Positions 54,780-64,000 of a DNA stretch of 64,000 bases are shown here, one piece after another (positions within the stretch are counted from its first letter, which is position 1; each line of letters begins with the position of its first letter). The position numbers and the translations under genes are program-made. The notes under the pieces were generated by a model. That model worked only from the letters and a program-made list of their open reading frames with translations. It was not told where the DNA came from and did not search any database. Source of the stretch: Adiantum capillus-veneris (taxonomy: Eukaryota; Streptophyta; Polypodiopsida; Polypodiales; Pteridaceae); assembly GCA_014529385.2 (NCBI GenBank), contig CM043963.1, forward strand, positions 79,322,412 through 79,386,411, written 5' to 3'.

Positions 54780-56279
54780 TGATGGCGGGAAAAAGAGCAG
54801 TGCAATCGGGTGGCATCTGTACTCGTGCACACTCCACAAACCACGCCTCATGCAAACAAGCAAAGAACAAAACAAAGGGGGGCACCACCCTAAATTAAGA
54901 GGTTTAGGGACCTCACACATAGTGCACATAGGCAAGTGAGACTTCTGGCATTATGATGGCATCAAAACATATGGCAAAACACATAGAAACGAAGCTTAGG
55001 GACCTTATGTAGCATATATATACACAAGACATCAGGTTAACAATACAACGGCATCTGATCATACATAACAAGGATATAGAGAAGCAAGCCAAGGATGGCA
55101 TAATCCCTTGTCAAAAACAATCAACCCAGCAAGTAGGTATGATCCTACTAGCAACACATCAATACCTTAGAGAATGATGGCGAGGATGGTGGCCATGGAG
55201 CATGAGAGAAGACTCCTTATTTAGGTTTTAGGGCTAGTAATGTAGCATACTAGAGGGAGAGAGAGTAGAGCTCCATCCATAGCTCCTCGTTGTGAGCAAT
55301 GTCGTCATAGCTTCGTTGCTTGGTGAAGTGGGTGAAGTGTTGGTTTTGAGTGAGAGAAGGCCTCCTTATATAGGTTTCTGAGAGGGTTTAGGATTAGGGA
55401 TAAACATGCTTAAATCCGTTGATTGGGGTTACTTTTTGCTTAGGGTGGTCAACAGATTGAGGTCACCTGATATGTCACCATCAAGATATTCTCTAGAGTG
55501 ATGTGAGAGGGGAGGGTAAATGCTGATTTTTCAGATTGTGACACATGGGGATAAGGCCTTGACCAGAATTTAAGAGCAGGTAAGGTGGTTGTTGAAACTG
55601 GAGGTTCTGCACATGTCAGGGGGGGACCTGCTGGGTCCTCCTGAATATCGAATTCTCAAAAAATCCTCAACCATGGCTTCTTTTGACATGTGTTCTTTGA
55701 AAAAATCAGCATGTCTCTTTTCAACTCAAAAGTCTTTATCCCTGTTGACTCACCTTTACCATAAGATTTTCCCCTTTTCTCCTCCTGTAACTGCATTGTT
55801 GATGCCCAATCACTGCTTCTAGTAACAGTGAACTGTTACCTACCAAATACTTATGGTGCAGTAAAAAATATTTACCATGGGTAAAAAAAGTTACTGTAGG
55901 TAAAAAGTGATTTGTATTTACCATGTAGGTGAAAAATATTTACTGTAGGTAAAAAATATTTACTGTGATAAAAAATATTTACTGTCAGTAAAAAAGTGAA
56001 AACGGAGTATGCTGTGCTGTGAGTCCACACGAACATCCTCGTGTAAATTTCACTAGAAATTCACACCTAGAATGGGCTATTCTGTAAGATATAGGTTGTA
56101 GGCATGCATAAGAGCTCGTTCCCACGTATCTTCTGTCCATGGCAATTTTTACTCTTTGGTGCTTGTGAAGTAGATTTTCTTCTCTTTCGAGATCCCTTGG
56201 ACTAGAGTATCCTCATCTCCCCAACAACTGACTGTGCCTTTATTGCATCTTCCGAAGGGGTCCTAAAAACCATGCATCA
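54780..56279 (-). repeat. Element E 3' LTR
   Basis: 1500 bp, with terminal inverted TGATG/CATCA on the plus strand. The first 844 bp are almost identical to 63155-64000. It contains a minisatellite at about 55860-56000. No gene. Confidence 0.92.
55860..56000. repeat. AT-rich minisatellite in element E LTR
   Basis: About six imperfect units of roughly 18-24 bp built on TTTACTGTAGGTAAAAAATA. Several units are themselves inverted (TTTAC...GTAAA), including TTTACCATGGGTAAA. Confidence 0.85.
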
Positions 56280-56284
56280 TGTAG

Positions 56285-56293
56285 CCCTCCCTC
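56285..56293 (-). promoter_or_regulatory. Polypurine tract of element E
   Basis: Minus strand GAGGGAGGG five bases from the LTR start TGATGCATGG. Confidence 0.75.
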
Positions 56294-56605
56294 TTAAGCT
56301 AGAGGTATTTGATGCCTCTAGCTGTAGGTTGTGCTACAATAGGGTTCTCTTGAATACTTACCCACTTGGTACCAATTGAATTTGCCATGTTACTGCTTTC
56401 TTGGCTGATGCACCCTGTTTAGTCCTTTCTGATGAATAATTGTATCCATCCATGACTAACAACTCGTCTCCTAGACCCTTGACAACCATACCCCATCCAT
56501 TGTCAATATCCGCTTTCACTGGTAGCATTCTCTTTTTTTCTTTTTTTCTTCTCTTTTTTTCCTTTTTCTTTTTTTTTTGAAACGACTATGTACATGATTG
56601 TTACC
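56294..56605 (-). other. Element E 3' untranslated stretch
   Basis: About 310 bp between integrase stop and polypurine tract, no ORF. It includes a T-rich pyrimidine run (about 56531-56579; purine-rich on the coding strand). Confidence 0.6.
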
Positions 56606-58048
56606 TTAGTTGGAGCTCGAATATGATGAGCTCTCCTCTGAACCATCCTTAGCATTGATTTCACCAGCATATGGCTGTGAAAGACGACATTGGTAGGCCT
56701 TCAATCGCCAACCATTTACCGGGGTCTGATGTACCTTACCATCTAGGTCACCTAGTTGGTAACTACCATTTGAGAACCTTTGTATCACTACAAAAGGGCC
56801 TTCCCAATTAAGCAAGAACTTACCATCCTTCCTGCGATCAAAGTGATTGTCGTATCTGAGCACTAAAGAACCTTCCTTGATACCTTTCTTGACAAGGTTG
56901 CGATTGAACTTCTTTCGTTTCTTCTCTGCCTGGGCTGCATAGTACTTCACTGCTGACTCTCGATCTAGCCCTAACCTCTCCAAATCGATGATTCTTCCTT
57001 CCACTTGCTTCTCTTGACTATCCTCTTGATGTGCTTTTAGAACTCGGAGGCTCGCTAGCTCCACTTCTATAGGCAATAGTGCCTCTTGCCCGTAAACTAA
57101 GTGAAAAGGTGTATACCCCAAGGATGTTTTAAAGGATGTTCTGTAGGCCCAAAGTGCTGCATCTAGGTGTTTGTCCCATGCCTTAGGATGTAAATGCACT
57201 TGCTTAGTGATGATTTTACATATAAGACCATTTACCTTTTCCACAAGACCATTGCACTGAGGGTAGTATGGTGTAGAGTGCCTGCACTTGATTTTTAACT
57301 TGCTCATCAATTGCCCGACTAAATCAGCTCGAAATCCCGGTCCCCTATCCGAGAGAATCTCCAAAGGTGTGCCCAAACGGCAACAAAGGCATTCAAAAAT
57401 GAAATCACTCACGTCCTTGGCTGTGATGCGCTTTGTGGGACGAGCTTCTGCCCATCTGGTCATGTACTCCACCCCCACAATGATGTATTCCTTCCCTGAT
57501 TGAGTGCAAGGTAGTGGCCCTATTGCATCTATCCCCCATTTTTCAAATGGCCCATAGGTTTTGATTGGATGCTGATTTTCATGGGTAAGACGCATTGGTC
57601 CAACTTTTTGGCAAACCTCACATGTGCGGCACCAATGTTGTACATCTCGATGGAGGCTTGGCCACGTGAACCCTGCTTGTAAAATCTTTCTGCTAGTAAT
57701 CTCTTGTGCAAAGTGGCCACCACACACACCTTCATGACAACTAAACAAAATATCCTTTATCTCTTGGGATGCAGGAACTCTCCTTAAGACAGCATCTTTC
57801 CCTCTACAATACAAGTCCTCATTCACTAAGCTATAGTTGGTAGCCTTTTTTGCCAACCACCTACGTTCACTTTTACTCATACCAAAGGGTGCTTCACAAT
57901 GCTCAAGAAAGTAAATTAAATCATGCAGCTCCTCCTTTCCCTGGTATAAAGGACATTTCACAAGGATATCACCTACTATGAGAGTTTGTAGTTCTTCACC
58001 TGCTAAGGCATCTGCTTCTCGATTTTGATCTCTAGGTACAAAGTGCAC
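56606..58048 (-). CDS. Element E integrase
   Basis: 480 codons. The first residues are the tail of the second RNase H (HFVPRDQNREADALA). H2C2 domain: HEGVCGGHFAQE and CRTCEVCQ at about residues 108-146. Core: WGIDAIGPLP, EYIIVGVEYMTRWAEA, LSDRGPGFRADL, QCNGLVEKVNG, giving the D,D,E set. C-terminal: LNWEGPFVVIQRF. It is in the same frame as the upstream RT ORF and separated from it by one TGA (58049-58051), so the apparent start codon is an artefact. Role: insertion of the element's cDNA. Confidence 0.92.
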   Translation of the reverse strand: MHFVPRDQNREADALAGEELQTLIVGDILVKCPLYQGKEELHDLIYFLEHCEAPFGMSKSERRWLAKKATNYSLVNEDLYCRGKDAVLRRVPASQEIKDILFSCHEGVCGGHFAQEITSRKILQAGFTWPSLHRDVQHWCRTCEVCQKVGPMRLTHENQHPIKTYGPFEKWGIDAIGPLPCTQSGKEYIIVGVEYMTRWAEARPTKRITAKDVSDFIFECLCCRLGTPLEILSDRGPGFRADLVGQLMSKLKIKCRHSTPYYPQCNGLVEKVNGLICKIITKQVHLHPKAWDKHLDAALWAYRTSFKTSLGYTPFHLVYGQEALLPIEVELASLRVLKAHQEDSQEKQVEGRIIDLERLGLDRESAVKYYAAQAEKKRKKFNRNLVKKGIKEGSLVLRYDNHFDRRKDGKFLLNWEGPFVVIQRFSNGSYQLGDLDGKVHQTPVNGWRLKAYQCRLSQPYAGEINAKDGSEESSSYSSSN

Positions 58049-59845
58049 TCAAACTTCTTTAAAACCCTTCAACAAGGCCTTTGCTTCCCTCATCTTAACA
58101 GACAATTTGTCATTTTTACAAGTCCATACACCAACCATTTGCTTAACAATCAACATGGAGTCACCAAAAACATTTAGCTTTGTGATGCCCTGAGAAAGAC
58201 AACATTGCAACCCTAAAACAAGGGCATGGTACTCTGCTTCATTGTTAGAATGAACCTCTTTTAGATGAAACCCTTTTGCAAAGATCTTCTCCTTCTCTGG
58301 ACCTAATATTACTATGCCTGCTGATGCCTTGTCTTTGGTCCTCTTGTAAGCCCCATCAAAATACAGAGTGTGTGCTCCCAGTAGAACTTCAGGCTCCGGG
58401 ATAGGCGGTACCTTAATAGGTGCCTCTTTCTTGGCCTTCTCATAACACCTTTGTGTGAGGACATCTGCCAAACAAGCACGGGTGGAATCCTCTACTTGTA
58501 GTGTGTAGTCAAACTCTTGAAGCTGCACCACCCACTTTGCTATTCTTTGAGACAATTCCATGTGTTGTAGGGCATATGGAAAAACCTCCTCAGTTGTGAT
58601 CACCACAAATTGTCTCGGAAGTAAGTAAGCCCGAAACTTCTCCACTGCAAACTTAAGAGCTAGCACCAATTTCTCAGTTGCGCTGAAACCCTTTTCAACA
58701 GCTGTCATCACTCTACTAGAGAAGTAGACTGGTCTCATGAGAGATGTCTTTGGGTCTTTTTGCATCAAGACAGCTCCTAGAGCTTCTGGACCTACACTAG
58801 GATTTACATAGAATAATTCACCCCATGTGGGTTGTAGGACGACAGGCAATGAGCTCAAAATGGTTTTAACTTCTTGAAAGCACCTTTCACCCTCCTCACT
58901 CCATGTCAATGTAGTGTGTTTAGTGAGCTGCTGCAAAGGATAGATTGCCTGAGAAAGGAGATGTATGAATCGTCCCATGTAGCGAACCTTTTGAATGAAG
59001 GAGACTAGTTGCTTCACGTTTGAAGGAGTAGGTAAAGCTAACAATGTCTTTACCTTTTCAGGGTCAGCCTCAATACCATCTTGAGACACAACATGGCCTA
59101 GTAGAGTGACCTTGCTCTCACCTATGTGGCACTTGTCTTTATTCAATTGCCCACCCAATTGGGCCAGACGGGTGAAACCTTCATCAACCTTGGACAGATG
59201 TACTTCCCTAGAGCTGTAAATGCAAAAATCATCAATGAAGACTCGTATGGACTTACCAAAGTAAGGTTGAAACACCAAGTTCATAAACCTCTGGAAAGTA
59301 GCTGGGGCATTAGTTAAACCAAAAGGCATAACTCTATAAGCAAAACACCCCCAAGGTGTTATGAAGGTAGTCTTTCTTTGGTCTTCATTTGCAATTCTGA
59401 TTTGGAAGTAGCCTGAGTACCCATCACACACTGTGTACCTTTCATGACCAGCCACTTCATTTAGTATTTCATCTTGAAAAGGCAAAGGAAAATGGTACCT
59501 TTTTGTGGCTGCGTTTAGAGGCTTGTAATCCACACATACCCTCCACTTCCCATTTTTCTTTGGTGCTACCACAACTGGAGACACCCACTCAGAATCTTCC
59601 ACTGGGTAGATAAATCCTGCCTTGAGTAATCTTTTTACTTCTTTTAAGAGTGCATCTTGTTGCACTAGCCCTAATCTCCTTAGCCTTTGCACCACTGGTT
59701 TGGCACCTTCCTTTAATTGGATATGGTGTTGGGTTACCGTCACTCCTTTAATGTGCTCGTAATCAGTTATAAAGAGGCCAGCATGCTTCTTTAGTACCTG
59801 CAAATAGGGTTCTCTCTCTTCTTCTAGTAGGTCCTTAGCTAGCAT
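58049..59845 (-). CDS. Element E reverse transcriptase, RNase H and second RNase H
   Basis: 598 codons. RT: EWVSPVVVAPKKNGKWRVCV, CDGYSGYFQIRIA, MPFGLTNAPATFQRFM, VFIDDFCIYSS, LGHVVSQDGI, FIQKVRYMGRFIHL. RNase H at about residues 345-465: VGPEALGAVLMQ, FSATEKLVLALKFA, FVVITTEEVF. Second, archaeal-like RNase H at about 500-598: LYFDGAYKRTKDK, SNNEAEYHALVLGL, VFGDSMLIVKQMVG, continuing into the integrase ORF. The dual RNase H is a hallmark of the Tat lineage. The frame overlaps the protease frame by 11 nt in another register, so a shift of either decay or programmed type lies at about 59840. Confidence 0.92.
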   Translation of the reverse strand: MLAKDLLEEEREPYLQVLKKHAGLFITDYEHIKGVTVTQHHIQLKEGAKPVVQRLRRLGLVQQDALLKEVKRLLKAGFIYPVEDSEWVSPVVVAPKKNGKWRVCVDYKPLNAATKRYHFPLPFQDEILNEVAGHERYTVCDGYSGYFQIRIANEDQRKTTFITPWGCFAYRVMPFGLTNAPATFQRFMNLVFQPYFGKSIRVFIDDFCIYSSREVHLSKVDEGFTRLAQLGGQLNKDKCHIGESKVTLLGHVVSQDGIEADPEKVKTLLALPTPSNVKQLVSFIQKVRYMGRFIHLLSQAIYPLQQLTKHTTLTWSEEGERCFQEVKTILSSLPVVLQPTWGELFYVNPSVGPEALGAVLMQKDPKTSLMRPVYFSSRVMTAVEKGFSATEKLVLALKFAVEKFRAYLLPRQFVVITTEEVFPYALQHMELSQRIAKWVVQLQEFDYTLQVEDSTRACLADVLTQRCYEKAKKEAPIKVPPIPEPEVLLGAHTLYFDGAYKRTKDKASAGIVILGPEKEKIFAKGFHLKEVHSNNEAEYHALVLGLQCCLSQGITKLNVFGDSMLIVKQMVGVWTCKNDKLSVKMREAKALLKGFKEV

Positions 59846-60386
59846 CTCCTCTAAGCCTGTGGCTTCTTCCTTGTTTAGAGAGCTTTCGCAGTATTATACC
59901 CATGACTTCCAAAGAGCTAGCATCCTCCTCAGATGACTCATCCTCAGATGAAGAGCAGCTGCTTGTGCTCCATTCATCCATAGAAGTCTCCATCTCTAGG
60001 TCTTGTTGTCTACCCTGCTTCATGTCATACACAATTTTTTGTTGCTTGCCACCTACCTTATGATTTGGTCGCAACTCAAGGGAACATGTCTCCCAATCTT
60101 GCCTAGCTTTCATAGCCATAAGCCAAGGTCTTCCAAGGATTAGCGGATAGCCCTCCCCCTTAGTTGGGATCACATAAGCATCAATTGAGATTGCCACACC
60201 AAAAGCTGAAACCTTCACTCCATTAACCTTTCCCACACAAGCCACCCTTACATTATTTGCCATCTTAGCTTGTAAGGAAGTTTTCTCGTTTACTTCCAAA
60301 CCCAACCTATGCATTAATTTCTCTGTCATAACACAAATCTCGACTCCACCATCTACATACACATTGGAGACTCGCTGACTCTTAAT
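59835..60386 (-). CDS. Element E protease
   Basis: Active-site block VYVDGGVEICVMTEKLMHRLG (the second position of the usual D[ST]G is Gly), then VACVGKVNGVKVSAFG and the C-terminal GYPLILGRPWLMAMKARQDW. An acidic Ser/Glu tail follows (STSSCSSSEDESSEEDAS). It is in the same frame as gag apart from a TAG directly after DIVPVIDA at about 60387. It would mature the Gag-Pol polyprotein. The DGG variant is shared with element D. Confidence 0.8.
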   Translation of the reverse strand: MKSQRVSNVYVDGGVEICVMTEKLMHRLGLEVNEKTSLQAKMANNVRVACVGKVNGVKVSAFGVAISIDAYVIPTKGEGYPLILGRPWLMAMKARQDWETCSLELRPNHKVGGKQQKIVYDMKQGRQQDLEMETSMDEWSTSSCSSSEDESSEEDASSLEVMGIILRKLSKQGRSHRLRGDAS

Positions 60387-61796
60387 CTATGCATCAATGA
60401 CTGGCACGATATCCTTCATGCCTCTTGCACTAATAGACCCAACTGACTTTGCCTTAGCCCTCCTGGTGCTGACCATCTCAGACCAGGTTCTACGCATCTT
60501 TGGGGAAAGGTGGAGGAGTTGCTGCCATGAAATCTTTGGTCCTTGCTTACTCACATCTGCTACCAGGTCATAAGGTATGGATCCTACCCCAAGTGGAAAG
60601 TCTTCTACTCCTATGTGCCTCCTTGACCTACTCTTCCTTTTCTTGTCTCCTATCACTTGGGAGGAACCCTCATTCTCTTTATCTGGCTCTGAAGCTTCCA
60701 TTTCATCAGTTCTTTGTCTCCTAACTCTCTTTATTGGCATGGCAACAGCTTCCTCCATTTTTTCTTTCCCTTTATCCTTACCATTGTCAAGACTTATGAC
60801 AGAGACAGCCCTGTCCTCCCCTCCCGATGGTAGTGGAGGGATCTCTGCTGGTGCTTGTGGTGCTGGAGGAGGGGGTCTCAATATTTGGATTGGTGGAGCC
60901 ACGTGTGCATTTTGTCCATTTAGTGGCCTAGCTCGAGGAGGAGTGACTTGCTGGCGAGGAGGCCGTCTTTGATTACCATTTCCTTGATAGCGTCGTGGAT
61001 GGGGGCAATAATACATGACGTGACCTACCTCTCCACAGTTGTAGCAAATGTACTCACGTGCTTTCTTTTGTCCTTCTTGTCTATTTCGTTCATTTCCTGG
61101 CTGGGGAGCCCTTACACCTTGAACCAGATTGATGGACAGGCTCTCTAGTTGATTGGTGATTTGTTGAAGTAATTCTTGTTGAGAGGACTCTTGGTCTGTT
61201 GCTCCTGTCCCTGCTACTACCCTTGCCGTAGGTTGAGCTAGCGGTGGAGGCTCCATTCCCCCTTGTAGTTGAGCTTGGAATTTTAACTTCCTATCCTTCT
61301 CCCTTGCATAATTCATAGCTTTATCAAAGGTATCTGGGAATTTACCTTTTACCTTTTCTCGAAGGATGGGGTAAAGCCCTGCCAGGAAACAGTCCTTCTT
61401 TAGGCATTGTGGCGCCCTTTCTCCTTCACCTAGTGATGCACACCATTTCTCCCACAGGTTGGAAAACTTTCCTTCATAGCTTCTATAGTCATTGGGTGAT
61501 GTTTGGCGTAGCTCTAAGAGCTGTCTCCATATCTCCTCTGGAGGCTCATGGCGGCGAAATTCTTCGATGAAGGCCATCTTTAAGGACTCCCAGTCTCTTC
61601 TTTCTTCCGGTGCCAAAGTTTGATACCATAATTTTGCACCTTCCCTCAAGACCAAAGGAAAGGCCCTTAACTTAGTAGCTTCGTCATCCCTTCCCGATAC
61701 CAGAAAGGCCATTTCCAAATTATCCAAAAAGTCTGGAGCAACCTCCCCAGGCTTACCATAAAAATTAGGGAAGGCCATAAGTGAGAGAGTAAACAA
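60387..61796 (-). CDS. Element E gag
   Basis: 469 codons. Start MFTLSL, or the internal MAFPNFYGKPGE seven codons later, which begins the conserved capsid part. Retrotransposon capsid domain at about residues 10-170 (EVAPDFLDNLEMAFLV, GAKLWYQTLAPEERRDWE, FRRHEPPEEIWRQLLELRQ). A Gln-rich helix follows, then a zinc knuckle CYNCGEVGHVMYYC at about residue 250, a Pro-rich stretch, basic KRVRRQR and KKRKSRSRRH patches, and a C-terminal block FPLGVGSIPYDLVADV also found in element D gag. It forms the particle and binds RNA. Ends at a TAG in frame with protease. Confidence 0.92.
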   Translation of the reverse strand: MFTLSLMAFPNFYGKPGEVAPDFLDNLEMAFLVSGRDDEATKLRAFPLVLREGAKLWYQTLAPEERRDWESLKMAFIEEFRRHEPPEEIWRQLLELRQTSPNDYRSYEGKFSNLWEKWCASLGEGERAPQCLKKDCFLAGLYPILREKVKGKFPDTFDKAMNYAREKDRKLKFQAQLQGGMEPPPLAQPTARVVAGTGATDQESSQQELLQQITNQLESLSINLVQGVRAPQPGNERNRQEGQKKAREYICYNCGEVGHVMYYCPHPRRYQGNGNQRRPPRQQVTPPRARPLNGQNAHVAPPIQILRPPPPAPQAPAEIPPLPSGGEDRAVSVISLDNGKDKGKEKMEEAVAMPIKRVRRQRTDEMEASEPDKENEGSSQVIGDKKRKSRSRRHIGVEDFPLGVGSIPYDLVADVSKQGPKISWQQLLHLSPKMRRTWSEMVSTRRAKAKSVGSISARGMKDIVPVIDA

Positions 61797-63134
61797 TTAC
61801 ACAAACAGCTCCAATTTATTTTAAAATAGAGTATGGTAATTACAATTTGGAGCTTTAGCACAACTTAGCTCAAAATAGGATGAATATCGACACATCAAAG
61901 GAATGGTAATAGTCTAGTAAGGGTAGAATGACAGGATGAGGAGAGCGCAAGATTTCCCCAAGTCTCTCGGCTCCAAACAACAGGGCTATTCTTTGCTGAT
62001 AAAATATTTTTCTATCAATACAAATATTCACACGGATATGACGCACAAAATGGAAAGGAAACATGCGGGGATAATCATTCTCATTATTGGCATCCATACT
62101 TACACACAAGAGCCTAGCTTAGTTGCACCACCTTGGGACCAATGAGCCTGATCAGCCACAGAAGGTCAGCACCTCGGATCACTTCGACTCTTCCTGATGC
62201 ATCTGTGAAGACGTAACGCGTGATGGCAACACTTTGTACAATGCTGAGCCTTTTAGCAAGCAACAATTGGATGCTATTACCATAATCAGCATGACGAATG
62301 AAAGTGACACCATTAATGTGCAGCACATCATCAACTAAGATAGTTTTCTTAGATTGAGATAACTTCTTGAAAATTAGTAGCAAAGGTAGGGCAGGGAGGC
62401 TTTTCACCCGGTCTCCAAAGCACTTTGGACAATATCCAAAGTGATCTTCACGCGGACAGGAGGTTGGCTTGGGATTGGTGGTGTCTGGATTCACAAAGTG
62501 CACTGGGAACACTCGCAGACGGGCGGCAATCTTGTAGGTAAGCCTTCGCCTCTTTGCTTCAGGAGGATTTAGGGGTGAGAGTCGTGGTTGCAAGTTGGAG
62601 GTTGAAGTTGGTTGCTCACTAGCCTTTTTCTTGCCTGTAGTGGTCATGTAATCCCTTATTAATGAGATTAAGCCAAATGTTACCTTACGCTTGAGCACGC
62701 GTTGCGGCCTTGGGCCACTTAGGTGTAGAGGTGATCTTCCTCCTCTTAATCGGCTCCTCAGGAAAGAGAGGTCTGGTGATGCTTTCTCTTCTCTTAATGT
62801 GTGTCACAGTAACTTCGTGTATGTTGATGTAGAATATTTCAAGCTCGTGTGCGTTGGAGGTTTTTGAAGCACTCATAGGTTGAGAGGAGAGGTATATCAA
62901 GCTCTTCTTCTTACTCTCCTTCGTTGGCGGCGATCACGAACAAGGCATGTAGAAGAACTTACTTCTTGAATTTCAATGACACTGCAACCTGGTAACAAGA
63001 CCTCAATGAAAGCTTTTAAGGCCTCTAAAGCCTCCTCCTCTTCTGTTCTCCAATATGAAAACTCCTCACGCCATTCGTCCATGTTGTAGATTGCACATCT
63101 TCATTGCTTGTGGACTGAAGGTCTGTGTAGCCCT
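61797..63134 (-). pseudogene. Element E upstream ORF region (extra ORF before gag), function unknown
   Basis: Four minus-strand blocks in shifting frames: 63082-62897, 62900-62685, 62698-62114 (194 codons, the longest) and 62109-61870. The long block has a basic start (EAKRRRLTYKIAARLRV), a Cys pair FGYCPKCFGD, then LPALPLLLIFKKLSQ and VFTDASGRVEV. The last block (FPFHFVRHIRVNICIDRKI, ILRSPHPVILPLL) recurs twice in the element D leader. Position and conservation argue for a real protein in this family. Frameshifts could be decay or splicing. No known domain recognised. Confidence 0.55.
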
Positions 63135-63151
63135 CCTCAGTGGGGACACCA
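63135..63151 (-). promoter_or_regulatory. Putative primer-binding site of element E
   Basis: Minus strand TGGTGTCCCCACTGAGG, three bases from the LTR end. It differs by one base from the left D-type copy. Conservation beside two unrelated LTRs supports PBS function; tRNA not assigned. Confidence 0.65.
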
Positions 63152-63154
63152 AAA

Positions 63155-64000
63155 TGATAGCGGGAAAAAGAGTAGTGCAATCGGGTGGCCTCTGTACTCG
63201 TGCACACTCCACAAACCATGCCTCATGCAAACAAGCAAAGAACAAAACAAAGGGGGGCACCACCCTAAATTAAGAGGTTTAGGGACCTCACACATAGTGC
63301 ACATAGGCAAGTGAGACTTCTGGCATTATGATGGCATCAAAACATATAGCAAAACACATAGAAACGAAGCTTAGGGACCTTATGTAGCATATATATACAC
63401 AAGACATCAGCTTAACAATACAACGGCATCTGATCATACATAACAAGGATATAGAGAAGCAAGCCAAGGATGGCATAATCCCTTGTAAAAAACAATCAAC
63501 CCAGCAAGTAGGTATGATCCTACTAGCAACACATCAATACCTTAGAGAATGATGGCGAGGATGGTGGCCATGGAGCATGAGAGAAGACTCCTTATTTAGG
63601 TTTTAGGGCTAGTAATGTAGCATACTAGAGGGAGAGAGAGTAGAGCTCCATCCATAGCTCCTCGTTGTGAGCAATGTCGTCATAGCTTCGTTGCTTGGTG
63701 AAGTGGGTGAAGTGTTGGTTTTGAGTGAGAGAAGGCCTCCTTATATAGGTTTTTGAGAGGGTTTAGGATTAGGGATAAACATGCTTAAATCCGTTGATTG
63801 GGGTTACTTTTTGCTTAGGGTGGTCAACAGATTGAGGTCACCTGATATGTCACCATCAAGATATTCTCTAGAGTGATGTGAGAGGGGAGGGTAAATGCTG
63901 ATTTTTCAGATTGTGACACATTGGGGATAAGGCCTTGACCAGCATTTAAGAGCAGGTAAGGTGGCTGTTGAAACTGGAGGTTCTGCACATGTCAGGGGGG
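63155..64000 (-). repeat. Element E 5' LTR, partial
   Basis: Starts TGATAGCGGGAAAAAGAG and is almost identical to 54780-55623. It runs off the window edge. Few differences are visible, so the insertion looks recent. Confidence 0.93.

Larger units (their letters stand above)
54780..64000 (-). mobile_element. Element E: well-preserved Tat-type Ty3/gypsy element (right end outside window)
   Basis: Minus-strand order: 5' LTR (63155 to beyond 64000), PBS 63135-63151, upstream ORF region, gag, protease, RT/RNase H/second RNase H, integrase, polypurine tract 56285-56293, 3' LTR 54780-56279. The coding region is broken only by a stop between gag and protease, a shift between protease and RT, and a TGA between second RNase H and integrase. 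Confidence 0.93.

Noticed and set aside
61936-62145. Plus-strand ORFs in the element E leader
   Set aside because: Short, opposite to the conserved minus-strand peptide units, no support from element D.

Overview
The window looks like intergenic nuclear DNA of a land plant with a large, repeat-rich genome. I see no host gene, rRNA, tRNA or organellar sequence. From about 3.8 kb to the right edge it is almost all Ty3/gypsy LTR retrotransposons, nested in each other on both strands, with long GA/CT microsatellites inside LTRs. The mix (a chromovirus with an initiator-Met PBS, Tat-type elements with two RNase H domains, Asp-tRNA-primed elements) is typical of land plants. The pol type of the plus-strand element at 13.8-26.5 kb reminds me of non-angiosperm lineages (fern, lycophyte, gymnosperm), but that is only an impression.

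Layout. 1-3822: unrecognised degenerate DNA. 3823-9844: element A (+), an old chromovirus copy cut off inside integrase. At 9845 the LTR of element C (-, Tat-like, eroded) begins. C's LTR is split by element G (-, 9934-29590, exact 5-bp target duplication GGGCA, Asp-tRNA PBS). G has no recognisable RT or integrase but carries a long coiled-coil ORF beside its 3' LTR. G is itself split by element F (+, about 13780-26463), which has gag, protease, RT, RNase H, integrase and an extra 3' ORF. C resumes at 29591 and its eroded pol runs to about 34.5 kb. From 35069 to past the window lies element D (-, Tat-type, LTR about 2.7 kb), preceded by an extra copy of its own leader. D's RNase H is interrupted by element B (+, 40514-49291), a nearly complete chromovirus of the same family as A. 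D's 5' LTR is interrupted at 54779 by element E (-, 54780 to beyond 64000), the best preserved Tat-type copy.

How the parts work together. Each element carries LTR promoters, a primer-binding site, gag for the particle, protease to mature it, RT/RNase H to copy the RNA and integrase to insert it. All copies here carry stops or frameshifts, so none looks autonomous as it stands. F and G share a leader plan and the first gag-side ORF, which suggests an autonomous and non-autonomous pair within one lineage.

Most noteworthy: (1) F's integrase has an exact-register (378-nt) tandem duplication of its H2C2 zinc-binding module. (2) F has a second retropepsin-like domain downstream of integrase. (3) The leaders of F and G each hold several copies of a long CpG-centred palindrome; the sequence differs between the two, but the architecture and a half-site in the LTR are the same. 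(4) The Tat-type elements D and E have an extra ORF region upstream of gag built from repeated peptide units. (5) G has its coiled-coil 3' ORF.
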